DNA from: Aquisalimonas lutea
Lineage (GTDB): Bacteria; Pseudomonadota; Gammaproteobacteria; Nitrococcales; Aquisalimonadaceae
Reading direction: 5' to 3'
Length of the DNA stretch: 64,000 nucleotides
NCBI RefSeq assembly: GCF_030409225.1
Contig: NZ_JAUFPK010000001.1
Span: forward strand, 1,227,026 to 1,291,025
The notes beneath the pieces were generated by a model that was not told where the DNA came from, searched no databases, and worked only from the letters and a program-made list of their open reading frames with translations. The number at the start of each line of letters is the position of its first letter. Position 1 is the first letter of the stretch. Below are positions 37,389-46,571 of this stretch, in pieces. The translations under genes and the position numbers were made by a program.

Positions 37389-40300
37389 TTACCGGATTCT
37401 CTGTTGCAGGAACATCGCACACGCATCGGCGGCAAGAGGGTGGGTGTATAGGTAGCCCTGGGCGACGTCGCACGACAGCGAGCGGACGTGTTTCTCCTGC
37501 GGCCGCGTTTCGATGCCTTCCGCGAGAATGTTCAGGCCAAGGCTGCGCCCCATGTGAATGATGGCGTGGGCGATGGCGCTGTTCTCCTGGTCCTCCGGCA
37601 GCCCGGTGGTGAACGACTTATCGATCTTCAGTCGATGCAGCGGGAGCTGCTTCAAGTAGCTGAGATTGGAATAGCCGGTGCCGAAGTCGTCGATGGCGAG
37701 CTTTACGCCGAGCCGATGCAGGGCGTTGAGCTTGCACTGGACCATCTCAAGATTGTCCATGAACAGGCTCTCGGTGACTTCGATCTCCAGGCGCTCCGCC
37801 GGCAGGCGCGCACGTGCGAGCACGTCCTCGACCATTTCCACGAAATCGGGCTGCTGGAACTGCCGTACGGAGACGTTGACGGCAATGGTGCCATCGATCA
37901 GCCCCTGCTCCAGCCAGGCGGCGTGTTGCTCACAGGCCGAGGCCAGGACCCAGGCGCCGATGGCACCAATGAGGCCCCGTTCCTCGGCGATGGGGATGAA
38001 CTGCGCTGGCGGGACGAGCCCCCGCGATGGATGGCGCCACCGCAGTAATGCCTCGAGGCCGACGACGGTGTCCGTGGCCAAGTCCACTTGCGGCTGATAG
38101 ACGACGAACAGCTCGTCGCGCTCGATGGCCTGGTGGAGATCGCTCTCCAGGATCAGGCGGTCGTGGGCGCGCGCGTTCATCTCCGCGGAGTAGAACTGAT
38201 ACCGGTTGCGTCCCTGCTGCTTGGCCACGTACATCGCGGCGTCGGCGTTGCGCGCTAGTGCGGTGGCGTCTGTCCCGTTCGAGGGAAAGCATGCGATGCC
38301 GATGCTCCCGCCCAGGGTGACTTCTGTGCCTTCGAGGACGAAGCGGCCCGTGATCGCCGCGAGCAGTTTCTCGGCGACCCGCGCGGCTTCCTGCTCCTCG
38401 GTGATCTCCGGGAGCACAACCAGGAATTCGTCGCCGCCTTGCCGGCTCACCGTGTCCGTTGCGCGCACGGCATGGGTGAGTCGTTTCGCCACCTCGCACA
38501 GCACCTGATCGCCGAGGGGATGGCCGAAGACGTCGTTGACGTTCTTGAAGTGATCGAGGTCAATGAAGAGCAACGCCAGTGGATTGCCGGAGCGCTCCGC
38601 GCGGGCAAGGGCGACGTTCAACCGGTCTGTGAATAGCGCGCGGTTGGGCAGATCGGTGAGCGGGTCGTGTTGCGCAATGTAGGCCAGGCGCTCGTCACTG
38701 CGCTGGCGCTCAATAGCGGCGCTGAGCGTGTTGGCCAAGCTCTGCAGAAAACCGAGATCGTCGGTTGAGAACTTTCGCCGTTGCGGCGCGTAGGCGCCGA
38801 GAACGCCCCAGGGGCGGCCGTCGCCACCGATCGGCACCTCGATGCCGCTAACGATCCCGTGGTCGTTGAGAAGCGGTGACGGCGCGAAGCGGTTCTCCTC
38901 GCCGAAATCGTCGACGATGACCGACTCGCCGGAGGCGATGACGTGGTCAGCTAGCGAGTACGCAGCCCCGTCGGGGTTGGCGACCCGCCCGAACCACTCC
39001 GCGTGCCAGCCAACTCCGGCCCGCAAGACCAAGGCATCACGGTCGTCATCGAGCGCCAGAAGCTTGCTGTATTCCACACCCAGGCCTTCGGAGATGGCCT
39101 TGGCTGCCTCGTCGAACACGTGCTCCACATCCGTGGTCGACAATGCCATGCGGCCGAGACGTGCCACCAGCACCTGCTGGTGCGCCCGGGAGGCGAGCGC
39201 CTGTTCCGCGCGCTTGCGCGCGGAGACGTCCTGCAGGGTCCCGTATACGCCGACGACGGTGCCGTCGTCGTCCGTGCGCGGAACGGCCACAATGTGCACG
39301 TGGACATCCGCGCCAATCGGATGGTTGGCCACGAGCTCGAACTCCTGGCTTGCTCCGGAGGTGATAACGCGGTTGATGTGCTCTTGCCACAGCGTCGCGC
39401 TCGCCGACGTATACAGCATCCCGTGCTCGTTCTGGCCCTGCGGCGGGCCAAGCGCGGGGTCACGGCCAAGGAGGTCAAATATTTGCGGTGACCAGGTCAT
39501 CGCCCCCGTGGCGGTGTCGAGTTCCCAGTCCCCGATGCGCCCGACGCGCTGGGCTTCATCCAGTCGCTCTTGCGCCCGCTTGAGGTCGTCTATGTCCGTG
39601 CACGTGCCAAACCACTTCACGATCTCGCCGGTTTCGTTGCGCAGGGGGAGGGCGCGGCCGAGCATCCAGCGGTAGACGCCGTCATGGCGGCGCAGGCGGT
39701 ATTCGATTTCGTAGGGAGTGCCTGTGTTGGTGGCCTGTTGCCACAGCACCGCTGCCCTTCCCCGGTCGTCTGGGTGAAAGGGCGGATTCCAGCCGTCGCC
39801 GAGGCTTTGCTCCAGGGTGAGCCCCGTGTAGTCCATCCAGTGCTGATTGAAGTGGGTATGCCAGCCGTCCGGCTGCGTCACCCAGACAATCTGCGGCATG
39901 GATTCGATCAGCGTTCGGAACTCCGCCTCGCTGTTGCGCAGTGCCTCCTCGACCTTTTTGCGCTCGGTGAGGTCAACATCGATGCAGAATAGCTCCGTGT
40001 CGCCGTCCACCCCGGTGACGCTGGCGTGGCTGGAAAACACGGTGACCCGGGAGCCGTCCTTGCGCACGAGCGACAGCTCCGAGGCCGGGATGACTTCGCC
40101 GGTGTTGGCCATGTGCTGGATACCTGCGACGACGTCATCGTGCATCTCCGGCGGGATGATCAGATCCAGCAGGCTGCGCCCGATGGCCTCCTCGGCCTTG
40201 TAGCCGTACAGGTGCTCGGAGGCGCGGTTCCAGTACCGCGTGATGCCATCCATGCCGTAGCCCTGCATGGCCACGGTGGGCACGGTCTCAAGCAGCCCCT

Positions 40301-40901
40301 GGAAGCGGTTCTCGCTCTCCGCGAGGCGTTGTTCGGTCTGCCTTCGCCGGCTCTCCCGGTCGCGATGGTCGAGCCCGGCGCTGACCGCCCCAGCGATCGC
40401 GGCGAGGAGTTCCTGCGCCTCACCATTGAACGCCTCGCCGGACGGTGCGTGGAGTCCAAGGACGGCCTCGACCTGGCCTGCACGCCACAACGGCAGGGCT
40501 GCCGTCATGGTTTGCTCGGTCGGCGAGGCGAATGGGGTGTCCGCGGTGTGCGCCCAGATCGGCCGTTGCTGGTGGGCGGCCTGGGGTGCCGGGTTTGCCG
40601 AGTCATCGCCATCCAACGGAATGGGGAACACCTCGTTTTGCGCTTCGCCCAACCCGTAGCTGGCTGTCAGGCACAAGCGGCGGGCCTCGGGGTCGAGCCG
40701 GGCCACCCAAGCCGAGGCAAGACCGCCTACACGGATCAGTGTGTCGCAAATGCAGGCATACAGCTCATCATCGCTGTTGGTGTCGAGCGCGGCTGCATTG
40801 CAGCGCGCCAGAGCGCGGGCGAGGCTGCCAAGCCTCTGTGTTCCGACTTCAAGCGTTCGCTCGCCGGTGATCTTTTCGCCTCTGAGGACTCGGTAGTTCA
40901 A
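37389..40901 (-). CDS. Multi-sensor diguanylate cyclase/phosphodiesterase (GAF-PAS-PAS-PAS-GAF-GGDEF-EAL)
   Basis: A 1170-residue soluble signalling protein. Domains in order, roughly: GAF (30-180), PAS (195-315), PAS with PAC motif RLRRHDGVYRWMLGR (325-445), PAS (455-565), GAF (575-735), GGDEF (745-905) and EAL (915-1165). The cyclase site is intact (FIDLDHFK, RQGGDEF), and an inhibitory I-site RATD lies five residues before GGDEF. The phosphodiesterase site is intact too (EALLRW, NVSVRQF, EVTESLF, DDFGTGYSNLSYL, KIDKSF, AEGIET, QGYLY). There are no membrane helices. Both activities are possible; which prevails cannot be told. It stands alone. Confidence 0.92.
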   Translation of the reverse strand: MNYRVLRGEKITGERTLEVGTQRLGSLARALARCNAAALDTNSDDELYACICDTLIRVGGLASAWVARLDPEARRLCLTASYGLGEAQNEVFPIPLDGDDSANPAPQAAHQQRPIWAHTADTPFASPTEQTMTAALPLWRAGQVEAVLGLHAPSGEAFNGEAQELLAAIAGAVSAGLDHRDRESRRRQTEQRLAESENRFQGLLETVPTVAMQGYGMDGITRYWNRASEHLYGYKAEEAIGRSLLDLIIPPEMHDDVVAGIQHMANTGEVIPASELSLVRKDGSRVTVFSSHASVTGVDGDTELFCIDVDLTERKKVEEALRNSEAEFRTLIESMPQIVWVTQPDGWHTHFNQHWMDYTGLTLEQSLGDGWNPPFHPDDRGRAAVLWQQATNTGTPYEIEYRLRRHDGVYRWMLGRALPLRNETGEIVKWFGTCTDIDDLKRAQERLDEAQRVGRIGDWELDTATGAMTWSPQIFDLLGRDPALGPPQGQNEHGMLYTSASATLWQEHINRVITSGASQEFELVANHPIGADVHVHIVAVPRTDDDGTVVGVYGTLQDVSARKRAEQALASRAHQQVLVARLGRMALSTTDVEHVFDEAAKAISEGLGVEYSKLLALDDDRDALVLRAGVGWHAEWFGRVANPDGAAYSLADHVIASGESVIVDDFGEENRFAPSPLLNDHGIVSGIEVPIGGDGRPWGVLGAYAPQRRKFSTDDLGFLQSLANTLSAAIERQRSDERLAYIAQHDPLTDLPNRALFTDRLNVALARAERSGNPLALLFIDLDHFKNVNDVFGHPLGDQVLCEVAKRLTHAVRATDTVSRQGGDEFLVVLPEITEEQEAARVAEKLLAAITGRFVLEGTEVTLGGSIGIACFPSNGTDATALARNADAAMYVAKQQGRNRYQFYSAEMNARAHDRLILESDLHQAIERDELFVVYQPQVDLATDTVVGLEALLRWRHPSRGLVPPAQFIPIAEERGLIGAIGAWVLASACEQHAAWLEQGLIDGTIAVNVSVRQFQQPDFVEMVEDVLARARLPAERLEIEVTESLFMDNLEMVQCKLNALHRLGVKLAIDDFGTGYSNLSYLKQLPLHRLKIDKSFTTGLPEDQENSAIAHAIIHMGRSLGLNILAEGIETRPQEKHVRSLSCDVAQGYLYTHPLAADACAMFLQQRIR

Positions 40902-41127
40902 CGTGCCTCCGGCACCCCGCCTGCATGCGGACGACGCGCTAATGTGTCTCGTACGAGCACATCATAGCGGCGTTATGGATTGCCGGTCTGTGCGACGTAA
41001 CACAAGAATGCAAAAGACTTGCGTTAATACGTCATCGTCTTGCCCCGTTGCCCGGCGCGGGGAGCGCGAGCCGATCATGGCTGGGGGTTCGTTTGTACAG
41101 CGTTTCCCCTGGCTCGTAGCCAGTTGC

Positions 41128-41412
41128 TTAAGCTACCTCTTCATCGGAAATCGACACGTTGATGTGCTTGCCGGCTCGGGCAAGGACATTGACCAACATA
41201 TCCAGGCTCAACCGATCCAAACGCCCGCGCACGAGATCGTTCAGTCGTGGTTGCGTCAGCCCCAAGCGCTTAGCTGCCGCTTTCTGGGTCATGTCCAGAC
41301 CGTGCGCATAGTCGCGGATCTGTGTCATAAGTTCGGCACGCAGCCTCATGTTCTCGGCCTGCTCAGGCGAGTTCTCCAAGGCATCCCATACGTTCTCAAG
41401 CTCGGGCGGCAT
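41128..41412 (-). CDS. HigA-like XRE antitoxin/regulator, no toxin partner seen
   Basis: A 94-residue protein. Residues 35-75 form an HTH (MTQKAAAKRLGLTQPRLNDLVRGRLDRLSLDML), followed by VNVLARAGKHINVSIS, the typical end of the HigA/COG5606 antitoxins. The ATG at 41412 has no strong ribosome site. The upstream 100 bases hold only a short frame in a different phase (KKRPQGTHVRGLLWALESRI...) ending before this gene, perhaps the remnant of a partner toxin. It thus looks like an orphan. Confidence 0.75.
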   Translation of the reverse strand: MPPELENVWDALENSPEQAENMRLRAELMTQIRDYAHGLDMTQKAAAKRLGLTQPRLNDLVRGRLDRLSLDMLVNVLARAGKHINVSISDEEVA

Positions 41413-41515
41413 GGCGCTAGACGAGGTTGCTGCGTGCGATGCCGATTCGTGACTCCAATGCCCACAGCAGTCCGCGGACGTGTGTTCCTTGCGGGCGCTT
41501 CTTCTTGATCGGCCA

Positions 41516-42862
41516 CTACCGATTGAGCTTGTTGATGGTGTCGATGCGCAGCCGTTCCAGCTCGTCGCTGAAGTGGACCGGGTACGGTGTCTGCGCCGGC
41601 TCGAGCGCGCGCATGGCGGCGGGCATGCGCTCGATGGCCGCCCAGGCCCGCTGCCGGGCCTCGTCGATGTCCGGCGTCGGGTGCAGCGGGGTGCCGTCTT
41701 CGACGACGGCACGCAGCAGCGGCTCGCCGTCCCGGGCCTCGGTGCGCCCGGTGATCTCGTCGTGGCTGTAAGTGCCGTCCGCCCCGGCGAACCGCCAGAC
41801 TTGCTTCGCACCCGGGTGGAGCTTCTTGCCGGGGGCGTTCTTGAGGCGGGGCTCATTGTCGTATTCGGTGAGCTTGTAGGCGAGGTCCAGGGACGGTGCG
41901 TCCACCGAGGCGCCCATGTCCGTGCCCACGCCGAAGCCGTCGATGGGAGCGCCGCCCCGGAGCAGCTCGCGGATGGTCCACTCGTCCAGCCCGCCGCTGA
42001 CGACGATCCTGATCTGCTGCAGCCCGGCGGCGTCGAGCTTGTCGCGGGCCGTGCGGCTGAGGCTGCCGAGATCGCCGGAGTCCAGGCGGATGGCGCCGAT
42101 CTCCAGGCCCTCGTCGCGGACCAGCCGGATCACCTTGTCCACCGCGGCGAGGGTGTCGTAGGTATCCACCAGCAGTGTGGTCCCGGGATAGAGCTGGCCG
42201 TAGGTGCGGAAGGCATCGGTCTCGTCCGGGTGGGCCTGGATGAACGAGTGGGCCATGGTGCCGCTCGCCGGCAGGCCGTAGCGCAGGCTGCCGAGGACGT
42301 TGCTGGTGGCGCGGATGCCGGCGACACGGTAGGCCCGCACGCCGCGCAGGGCGGCGTCGGTTCCGTGCATGCGGCGCATGCCGAAGTCCAGCACCGGGCG
42401 CTCGCCGGCGGCAAGCGCCACGCGCACGGCCTTGGATGCTAGCACCGTCTCGGTGGTGATCTGGTTCATCACCAGGGTCTCGAGCAACTGCGCCTCGGCC
42501 ACCGGAGCGCGGACTTCCATGAACGGCTCGTGGGCGAATACCGGGGTGCCCTCGGGCAGTGCGTGGATCGCGCCGCTGAAGCGGAAACCCTCCAGCCACT
42601 GCAGGAACGCGTCCTGGAACATGCCGACCGTGGCGAGCCGGTCGAGCTGCGCCCGCGGAAAGCGCAGCAGCGGGGCGAGCTGGGCGACATGCTCCTGGCC
42701 GCAGGCGAGCACGAAGTTGCGATCCGCCGGCGGCTTGCGGAAGAACAGGCTGAAAACGCCGTCGGCGCGCATGCCTTCGGCCCAGTAGGCCTGCACCATG
42801 GTGAGCTCGTAGAGATCGGTGAACAGACCGAGCTCGTCATCGGTGAATGTCAGGTCGCTCAA
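41516..42862 (-). CDS. pncB: Nicotinate phosphoribosyltransferase
   Basis: Makes nicotinate mononucleotide from nicotinate and PRPP in the NAD salvage pathway. The 448 residues fit the family. Visible features are LFTDLYELTMVQAYW at the N-terminus, DFGMRRMHG, the SGTMAHSFIQAH segment with the phosphorylated-type His, LLVDTYDTLAAV, RLDSGDLGSLS and VVSGGLDEWTI. The C-terminus has PGKKLHPGAKQVWRF. It is monocistronic, upstream of the orphan antitoxin by about 100 bases. Confidence 0.96.
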   Translation of the reverse strand: MSDLTFTDDELGLFTDLYELTMVQAYWAEGMRADGVFSLFFRKPPADRNFVLACGQEHVAQLAPLLRFPRAQLDRLATVGMFQDAFLQWLEGFRFSGAIHALPEGTPVFAHEPFMEVRAPVAEAQLLETLVMNQITTETVLASKAVRVALAAGERPVLDFGMRRMHGTDAALRGVRAYRVAGIRATSNVLGSLRYGLPASGTMAHSFIQAHPDETDAFRTYGQLYPGTTLLVDTYDTLAAVDKVIRLVRDEGLEIGAIRLDSGDLGSLSRTARDKLDAAGLQQIRIVVSGGLDEWTIRELLRGGAPIDGFGVGTDMGASVDAPSLDLAYKLTEYDNEPRLKNAPGKKLHPGAKQVWRFAGADGTYSHDEITGRTEARDGEPLLRAVVEDGTPLHPTPDIDEARQRAWAAIERMPAAMRALEPAQTPYPVHFSDELERLRIDTINKLNR

Positions 42863-42971
42863 CGGATGCCCTCATTAGCGGATGCCATGCAATGCCCACA
42901 TTCTGCTAGAAAAGCGCCCGGTGGGCGATGACGATTCGGCACTCGTCGGGCGCGGGCGTTGGCCGGTGGGG

Positions 42972-43841
42972 TCAGTCCCCGTCCTCCGGCGGCGGACGCC
43001 GCTCGTCGGCGGTGCTCGCCAGCAGCACGCGGTCCATGACGCGCGTCGGCAGCAGACGGCGCAGGACGCCGAAGACCCGGGTCGGCAGGGTGACCGGGTA
43101 CCGCGGGCGGGGGCGCGGGCTTTCCAGTGCGTGAACCAGCTTGCGCACGACGGCGTCCGGTCCGAGCGTGAGCCCCGTGGCCCGCTCCGGGGCGGCGAGC
43201 CGGTGCTCCAGCGCCCGGTAGTTGCGGGCGTGGGCGCTGGCGGAGGCGTCGATGTTGGCGTGGAAGCGCGCCCGGGCATTGGCGCGGAAGCGACTGACGA
43301 TGGGCCCCGGTTCCACCAGCGATACGTGCACTCCGCTGCCGCGAAGCTCCATGCGCAGGGTGTCCACCAGTCCCTCCATGGCGAACTTCGAGGCCACGTA
43401 GGCGCCGCGGTACGGCAAGGCGGTCAGGCCGAGAACGGAGCTGTTGTAGACGATGCGCCCGTGGCCCTGCCGGCGCATCACCGGCAGGAGCTGGTTGGTG
43501 AGCTCCTGGGGACCGAAGAGGTTGGTCTCGAACTGGGCCCGCAAGGCGGCCCGGGGCAGGTCCTCCACAGCGCCGGGCTGCCCGAAGCCGGCATTGTTGA
43601 ACAGGGCGTCGAGCTGCCCGCCGGTGCTGGCGAGCACGGTCTCGACGGCGGCGGTAATGCTTGCGGGCTCGTCGACATCCAACTGCACCGCCTCGAGCCC
43701 GTGGTTGCGGAGCATGCGCAGGTCGTCCTCGCCGCGGGCCCCGGCGAACACGCGCCAGCCGCGCCGCTTGAGGGTGACCGCCGCGGCGTAGCCGATGCCG
43801 GTAGAGCAGCCGGTGATCAGAAGCGTGCCGTGTCGTGTCAT
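42972..43841 (-). CDS. Short-chain dehydrogenase/reductase
   Basis: A 289-residue classical SDR. Cofactor motif TGCSTGIG near residue 10, NNAGFGQ near 85, catalytic Ser in YNSSVLG, and YVASK with the catalytic Tyr/Lys near 150. The C-terminal extension (PTRVFGVLRRLLPTRVMDRV) may bind membrane. This resembles the SDR subgroup that acts on sterol, retinol or fatty aldehydes. The ATG at 43841 gives the family start MTRHGTLLITG; upstream in-frame codons are not conserved. Confidence 0.88.
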   Translation of the reverse strand: MTRHGTLLITGCSTGIGYAAAVTLKRRGWRVFAGARGEDDLRMLRNHGLEAVQLDVDEPASITAAVETVLASTGGQLDALFNNAGFGQPGAVEDLPRAALRAQFETNLFGPQELTNQLLPVMRRQGHGRIVYNSSVLGLTALPYRGAYVASKFAMEGLVDTLRMELRGSGVHVSLVEPGPIVSRFRANARARFHANIDASASAHARNYRALEHRLAAPERATGLTLGPDAVVRKLVHALESPRPRPRYPVTLPTRVFGVLRRLLPTRVMDRVLLASTADERRPPPEDGD

Positions 43842-43936
43842 CGATGCCGCCCGGTACCGCCTGAAGCCGTGTAACGGTACCCGAAACCGTCCGGTATGGG
43901 GAACACGGTGCCGCGGCACCGCCGCCCTACGGAACG

Positions 43937-45095
43937 CTACAGGCCCAGGAGCTCGGGGAACCAGGTAACGAGGCCGGGCCAGGCCGTAATGACAGCCACG
44001 AAGCCCAGCATGTCGAACAGGAAGGGCAGCGCCCCGATCATGACGTCGGTAATGTCGCCGTCACGGCGCACGCTCTGCACGACATAGAGATTCATGCCGA
44101 TGGGCGGCGTGAACAGCGAGATCTCCATCATCAGCACCAGGAAGATCCCGGACCAGACGGGATCGAAGCCCATTGCCGTGAGCATGGGTACCGTGATCGC
44201 GATGGTGGCGATCATCATGGACAGCGTCTCGATGAAGCAGCCGAGCACCAGATAGAGGCACGCCAGGGCGATCACCAGGCCAACGGGGGACACGCCGAGG
44301 TCGGCCACCCACTGGGTGAGCATGTTCGGCACGCCCATGACGCCGAGGATGAAGTTCATGAAGAATGCCGCGACGATGATCAGCAGGATAACCGCCGTGG
44401 TCTGCATGGTCGCGAGAAACGCCTCGTGGAGCATGGACAGGCGCAGCCGTCGGTAGCCGGCGGCAATGGCCAGCGCAGCGATGACACCCAGCGCCGCGGA
44501 CTCGGTGGGCGTTGCCCAGCCGGAGTAGATGCTCCCCATGACCACCAGGAATACGCCGGCAGGGGGGAGGAGATGGACCAGCATGCGCAATCGCACGCTC
44601 CACGGAACGCGCAGCTCCCCGGTCCCCGCGATCGACGGCCTAAGCAGAGAGATGCCGGCGATTACCGCCATGAAGACCAGGGCAAGCAGCACCCCGGGCA
44701 CGATGCCGGCGGCGAACAGCTTGCCGACCGAGGTGTTCGTGATCGCACCGTAGATGATCATGTTGATGCTCGGCGGGATCAGGATGCCCAGGGTGGCACC
44801 CGCAGCGATGGATCCGAGCGCCAGGCGCTCGCTGTACTGGCGCTCCCGGAACGCCGGCAGGGCGACGGTGCCGATGGTGGCCGCCGTGGCCACCTATGAC
44901 CCCGAGATGGCGGCGAACACCGCGGACGCGCCGATGTTCGTGTGCAGCAGCCCGCCGGGCAGGCGGTAGAGCCACGTGGACAGCGCTTCGTACATGCGGT
45001 CGGTAACCCCGGCACGAAGCAGGATCTCGCCGAGGAGGATGAACAGCGGTATGGCCGTGAGAAGAAAGTTGTCCAGAGCGCCCCACAGGATCCTG
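43937..45095 (-). pseudogene. dctM: TRAP transporter large permease (DctM), nonsense mutation and missing N-terminus
   Basis: The C-terminal 318 codons are an intact DctM (FRERQYSERLALGSIAAGATLGILIPPS, GWATPTESAALG, SLFTPPIGMNLYV). Upstream the frame continues as WGALDNFLLTAIPLFILLGEI, RAGVTDRMYEAL and FAAISGS, then meets a TAG where the family has Ser (GSSVATAATIG), a single TCG-to-TAG change at 44894-44896. The first 50 or so residues are absent: homology ends near 45095, where sequence of an opposite-strand racemase begins. The DctQ and DctP genes are also missing. Such permeases take up organic acids with a periplasmic binding protein. Confidence 0.88.
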
Positions 45096-45308
45096 GCCGG
45101 AGCGCCGCTGGCCGGTCTTGCCCGCAACGTCGCTGATCGCATTCCCGTGCCGGTCGTCGACGGCGTCGCCAGCGCGACCCGCCATGCGGAGTCGCTCGCC
45201 GCCATGGGCCTTGCCAATGCCCGCGACGGCAGCTTCGCCCCGCCGCCGGAGAAGGACTGGGCGGGGTTGCCGCCGGCGCTCGCCCGGTTGGTCGGGCGCG
45301 CCGGCTGA
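45085..45308 (+). pseudogene. Asp/Glu (hydantoin) racemase, C-terminal remnant
   Basis: About 70 codons match the end of the Asp/Glu/hydantoin racemase family: ILAGAPLAGLARNV, IPVPVVDGVASATRHAESL, then LANARDGSFAPPPEKDWAGL and a stop. The N-terminal two thirds are absent; sequence left of about 45090 belongs to the DctM gene on the other strand. The Cys of the second catalytic position is replaced (usual GCAPL reads AGAPL), so decay is consistent. A deletion or rearrangement joined the two remnants. Confidence 0.78.
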
Positions 45309-45370
45309 ACGCCGGGCGCAGTTGGTGCAGAACCGGCGTCATCATCGGCTAACGGTGATCCCGGGCCCCG

Positions 45371-45925
45371 TTACGCGCGTCCCCGTGTCGCGCGCTCTCG
45401 CCGGGTGCCGATCACGGTCAGGTACAAGCCGACGAGTCCGGCGATCAACAGCACGAGACTCGACGGGAGCGGGACCGACTGCGCGTCGTACCTGACCCGG
45501 CCGTCGGTCTCGGTCTCGATGAAGTTCCTGCGTGACGGGTTGAAGGGGCCCGTCCACCACGAGGCGTCGCCGGTTCCCGTGATCTGCGTACGCACCAGGC
45601 CGCCGGTGAGCACACCCAGGAAGCGCCCGTTGTGCAGCGGCGGGCCGCCGCTGTCCCAAGCGGCGGTCGTGCGCTCATTCGCCAAGGCGTCCTGCTGCCG
45701 ATACTGTTCTTGGCCGCGGTGCCCTTGTTGAAGCCCGTGTTCAGTATGTTCGATAGATTGCTCGGGCCCGCGACAGCCGGCCCGAACCGGTCCATGACGT
45801 TCTTGGCCGTCCAGTGGTAGCCGCCGCTGGTTCCCTGGTTCCGTGCCCGTTGTTGCCGAATCCCGTTCCGGCGGCTGCCGCCGTTGACCCGCCGTGCGCG
45901 GCTTGCAAGACTCCTAACTCACTCG
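45371..45925 (-). pseudogene. Trypsin-like protease with VPLP-CTERM tail, frameshifted remnant
   Basis: Three consecutive minus-strand frames together match the C-terminal half of trypsin-like secreted proteases. The pieces are GTGFGNNGHGT, then GTSGGYHWTAKNVMDRFGPAV and ILNTGFNKGTAAKNS, then ALANERTTAAWDSGGPPL (active-site Ser), NGRFLGVLTGG, and a membrane anchor VPLPSSLVLLIAGLVGL with a following Arg cluster. Shifts lie near 45835 and 45685. The His/Asp part of the triad and the signal peptide are missing. The tail is of the VPLPA/PEP-CTERM kind, sorted by exosortase. Confidence 0.72.
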
Positions 45926-45944
45926 CAGACACCGGAGTAATTCG

Positions 45945-46490
45945 ATGCGCCGTTGCTTCCGCGTTCATGTCCTGCTGATCGCTTTTTTGGCCACCATGCT
46001 CGCCGCCGGGACGGTCCACAGCCATTCCGTTTTCGGCTGGGTGGAGCGCGTCAAGGTCATTGACGCGGACTTGGTGCTCAAGTCCAAGCTGGACACGGCG
46101 GCCGAGACGTCGTCTATCCATGCGCCGGATCCGGAAGCGTTCGAGAAGGACGGCGAGGACTGGGTCCGATTCGAGATCTCCAACGAGGACGGTACGTCCG
46201 TTACCCTCGAGCGCCCGGTCGAACGGACCGTGCGCATCCGCAGCGCCTCCGGGGTCACGGAGCGCTACGTCGTCAACCTCACCGTATGTGTCGGTCGCAT
46301 CCAGCAGGAGCGGGAGGTCAACCTGGCTGACCGGGAAGAGCTCAGCACGCCCATGCTCCTCGGGCGTAATTTCATGGAAGGCGTGATCCTCGTCGATCCG
46401 GCCGAGGGCTATACGGAAGATCCCGCGTGCGGTCAGCCGTACGACCAGGATGACGATGACGACGACGGCGAGGATGATGACGACGACTGA
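45945..46490 (+). CDS. Secreted retropepsin-like (RimK-associated type) protein with poly-Asp tail
   Basis: A 181-residue exported protein. The signal peptide covers about 1-26 (LLIAFLATMLAAGTVHSHS). The body matches the bacterial retropepsin-like family often named ATP-dependent zinc protease: FGWVERVKV, LVLKSKLDTAAETSS (family KIDTGARTS; Gly and Arg changed), WVRFEIS, RPVERTVRIRS and TPMLLGRNFM. The C-terminus is almost pure Asp/Glu (DQDDDDDDGEDDDDD), possibly binding cations. Catalysis is uncertain given the altered DTG. A ribosome site (CGGAG) precedes the ATG at 45945. It diverges from the protease remnant. Confidence 0.78.
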   Translation: MRRCFRVHVLLIAFLATMLAAGTVHSHSVFGWVERVKVIDADLVLKSKLDTAAETSSIHAPDPEAFEKDGEDWVRFEISNEDGTSVTLERPVERTVRIRSASGVTERYVVNLTVCVGRIQQEREVNLADREELSTPMLLGRNFMEGVILVDPAEGYTEDPACGQPYDQDDDDDDGEDDDDD

Positions 46491-46571
46491 CCGGGGCCGT
46501 TGGCCGGGCCGGACATTCTCGGTATAGGCCGTTTCGTGCTCGGGCGGGTGACACGCCGCTTGGGCCGTTTC

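Noticed and set aside
43842-43919. Longer N-terminus for the SDR
   Set aside because: The extra 26 residues are Arg/His-rich and unlike family starts; ATG at 43841 fits the nucleotide-binding fold.
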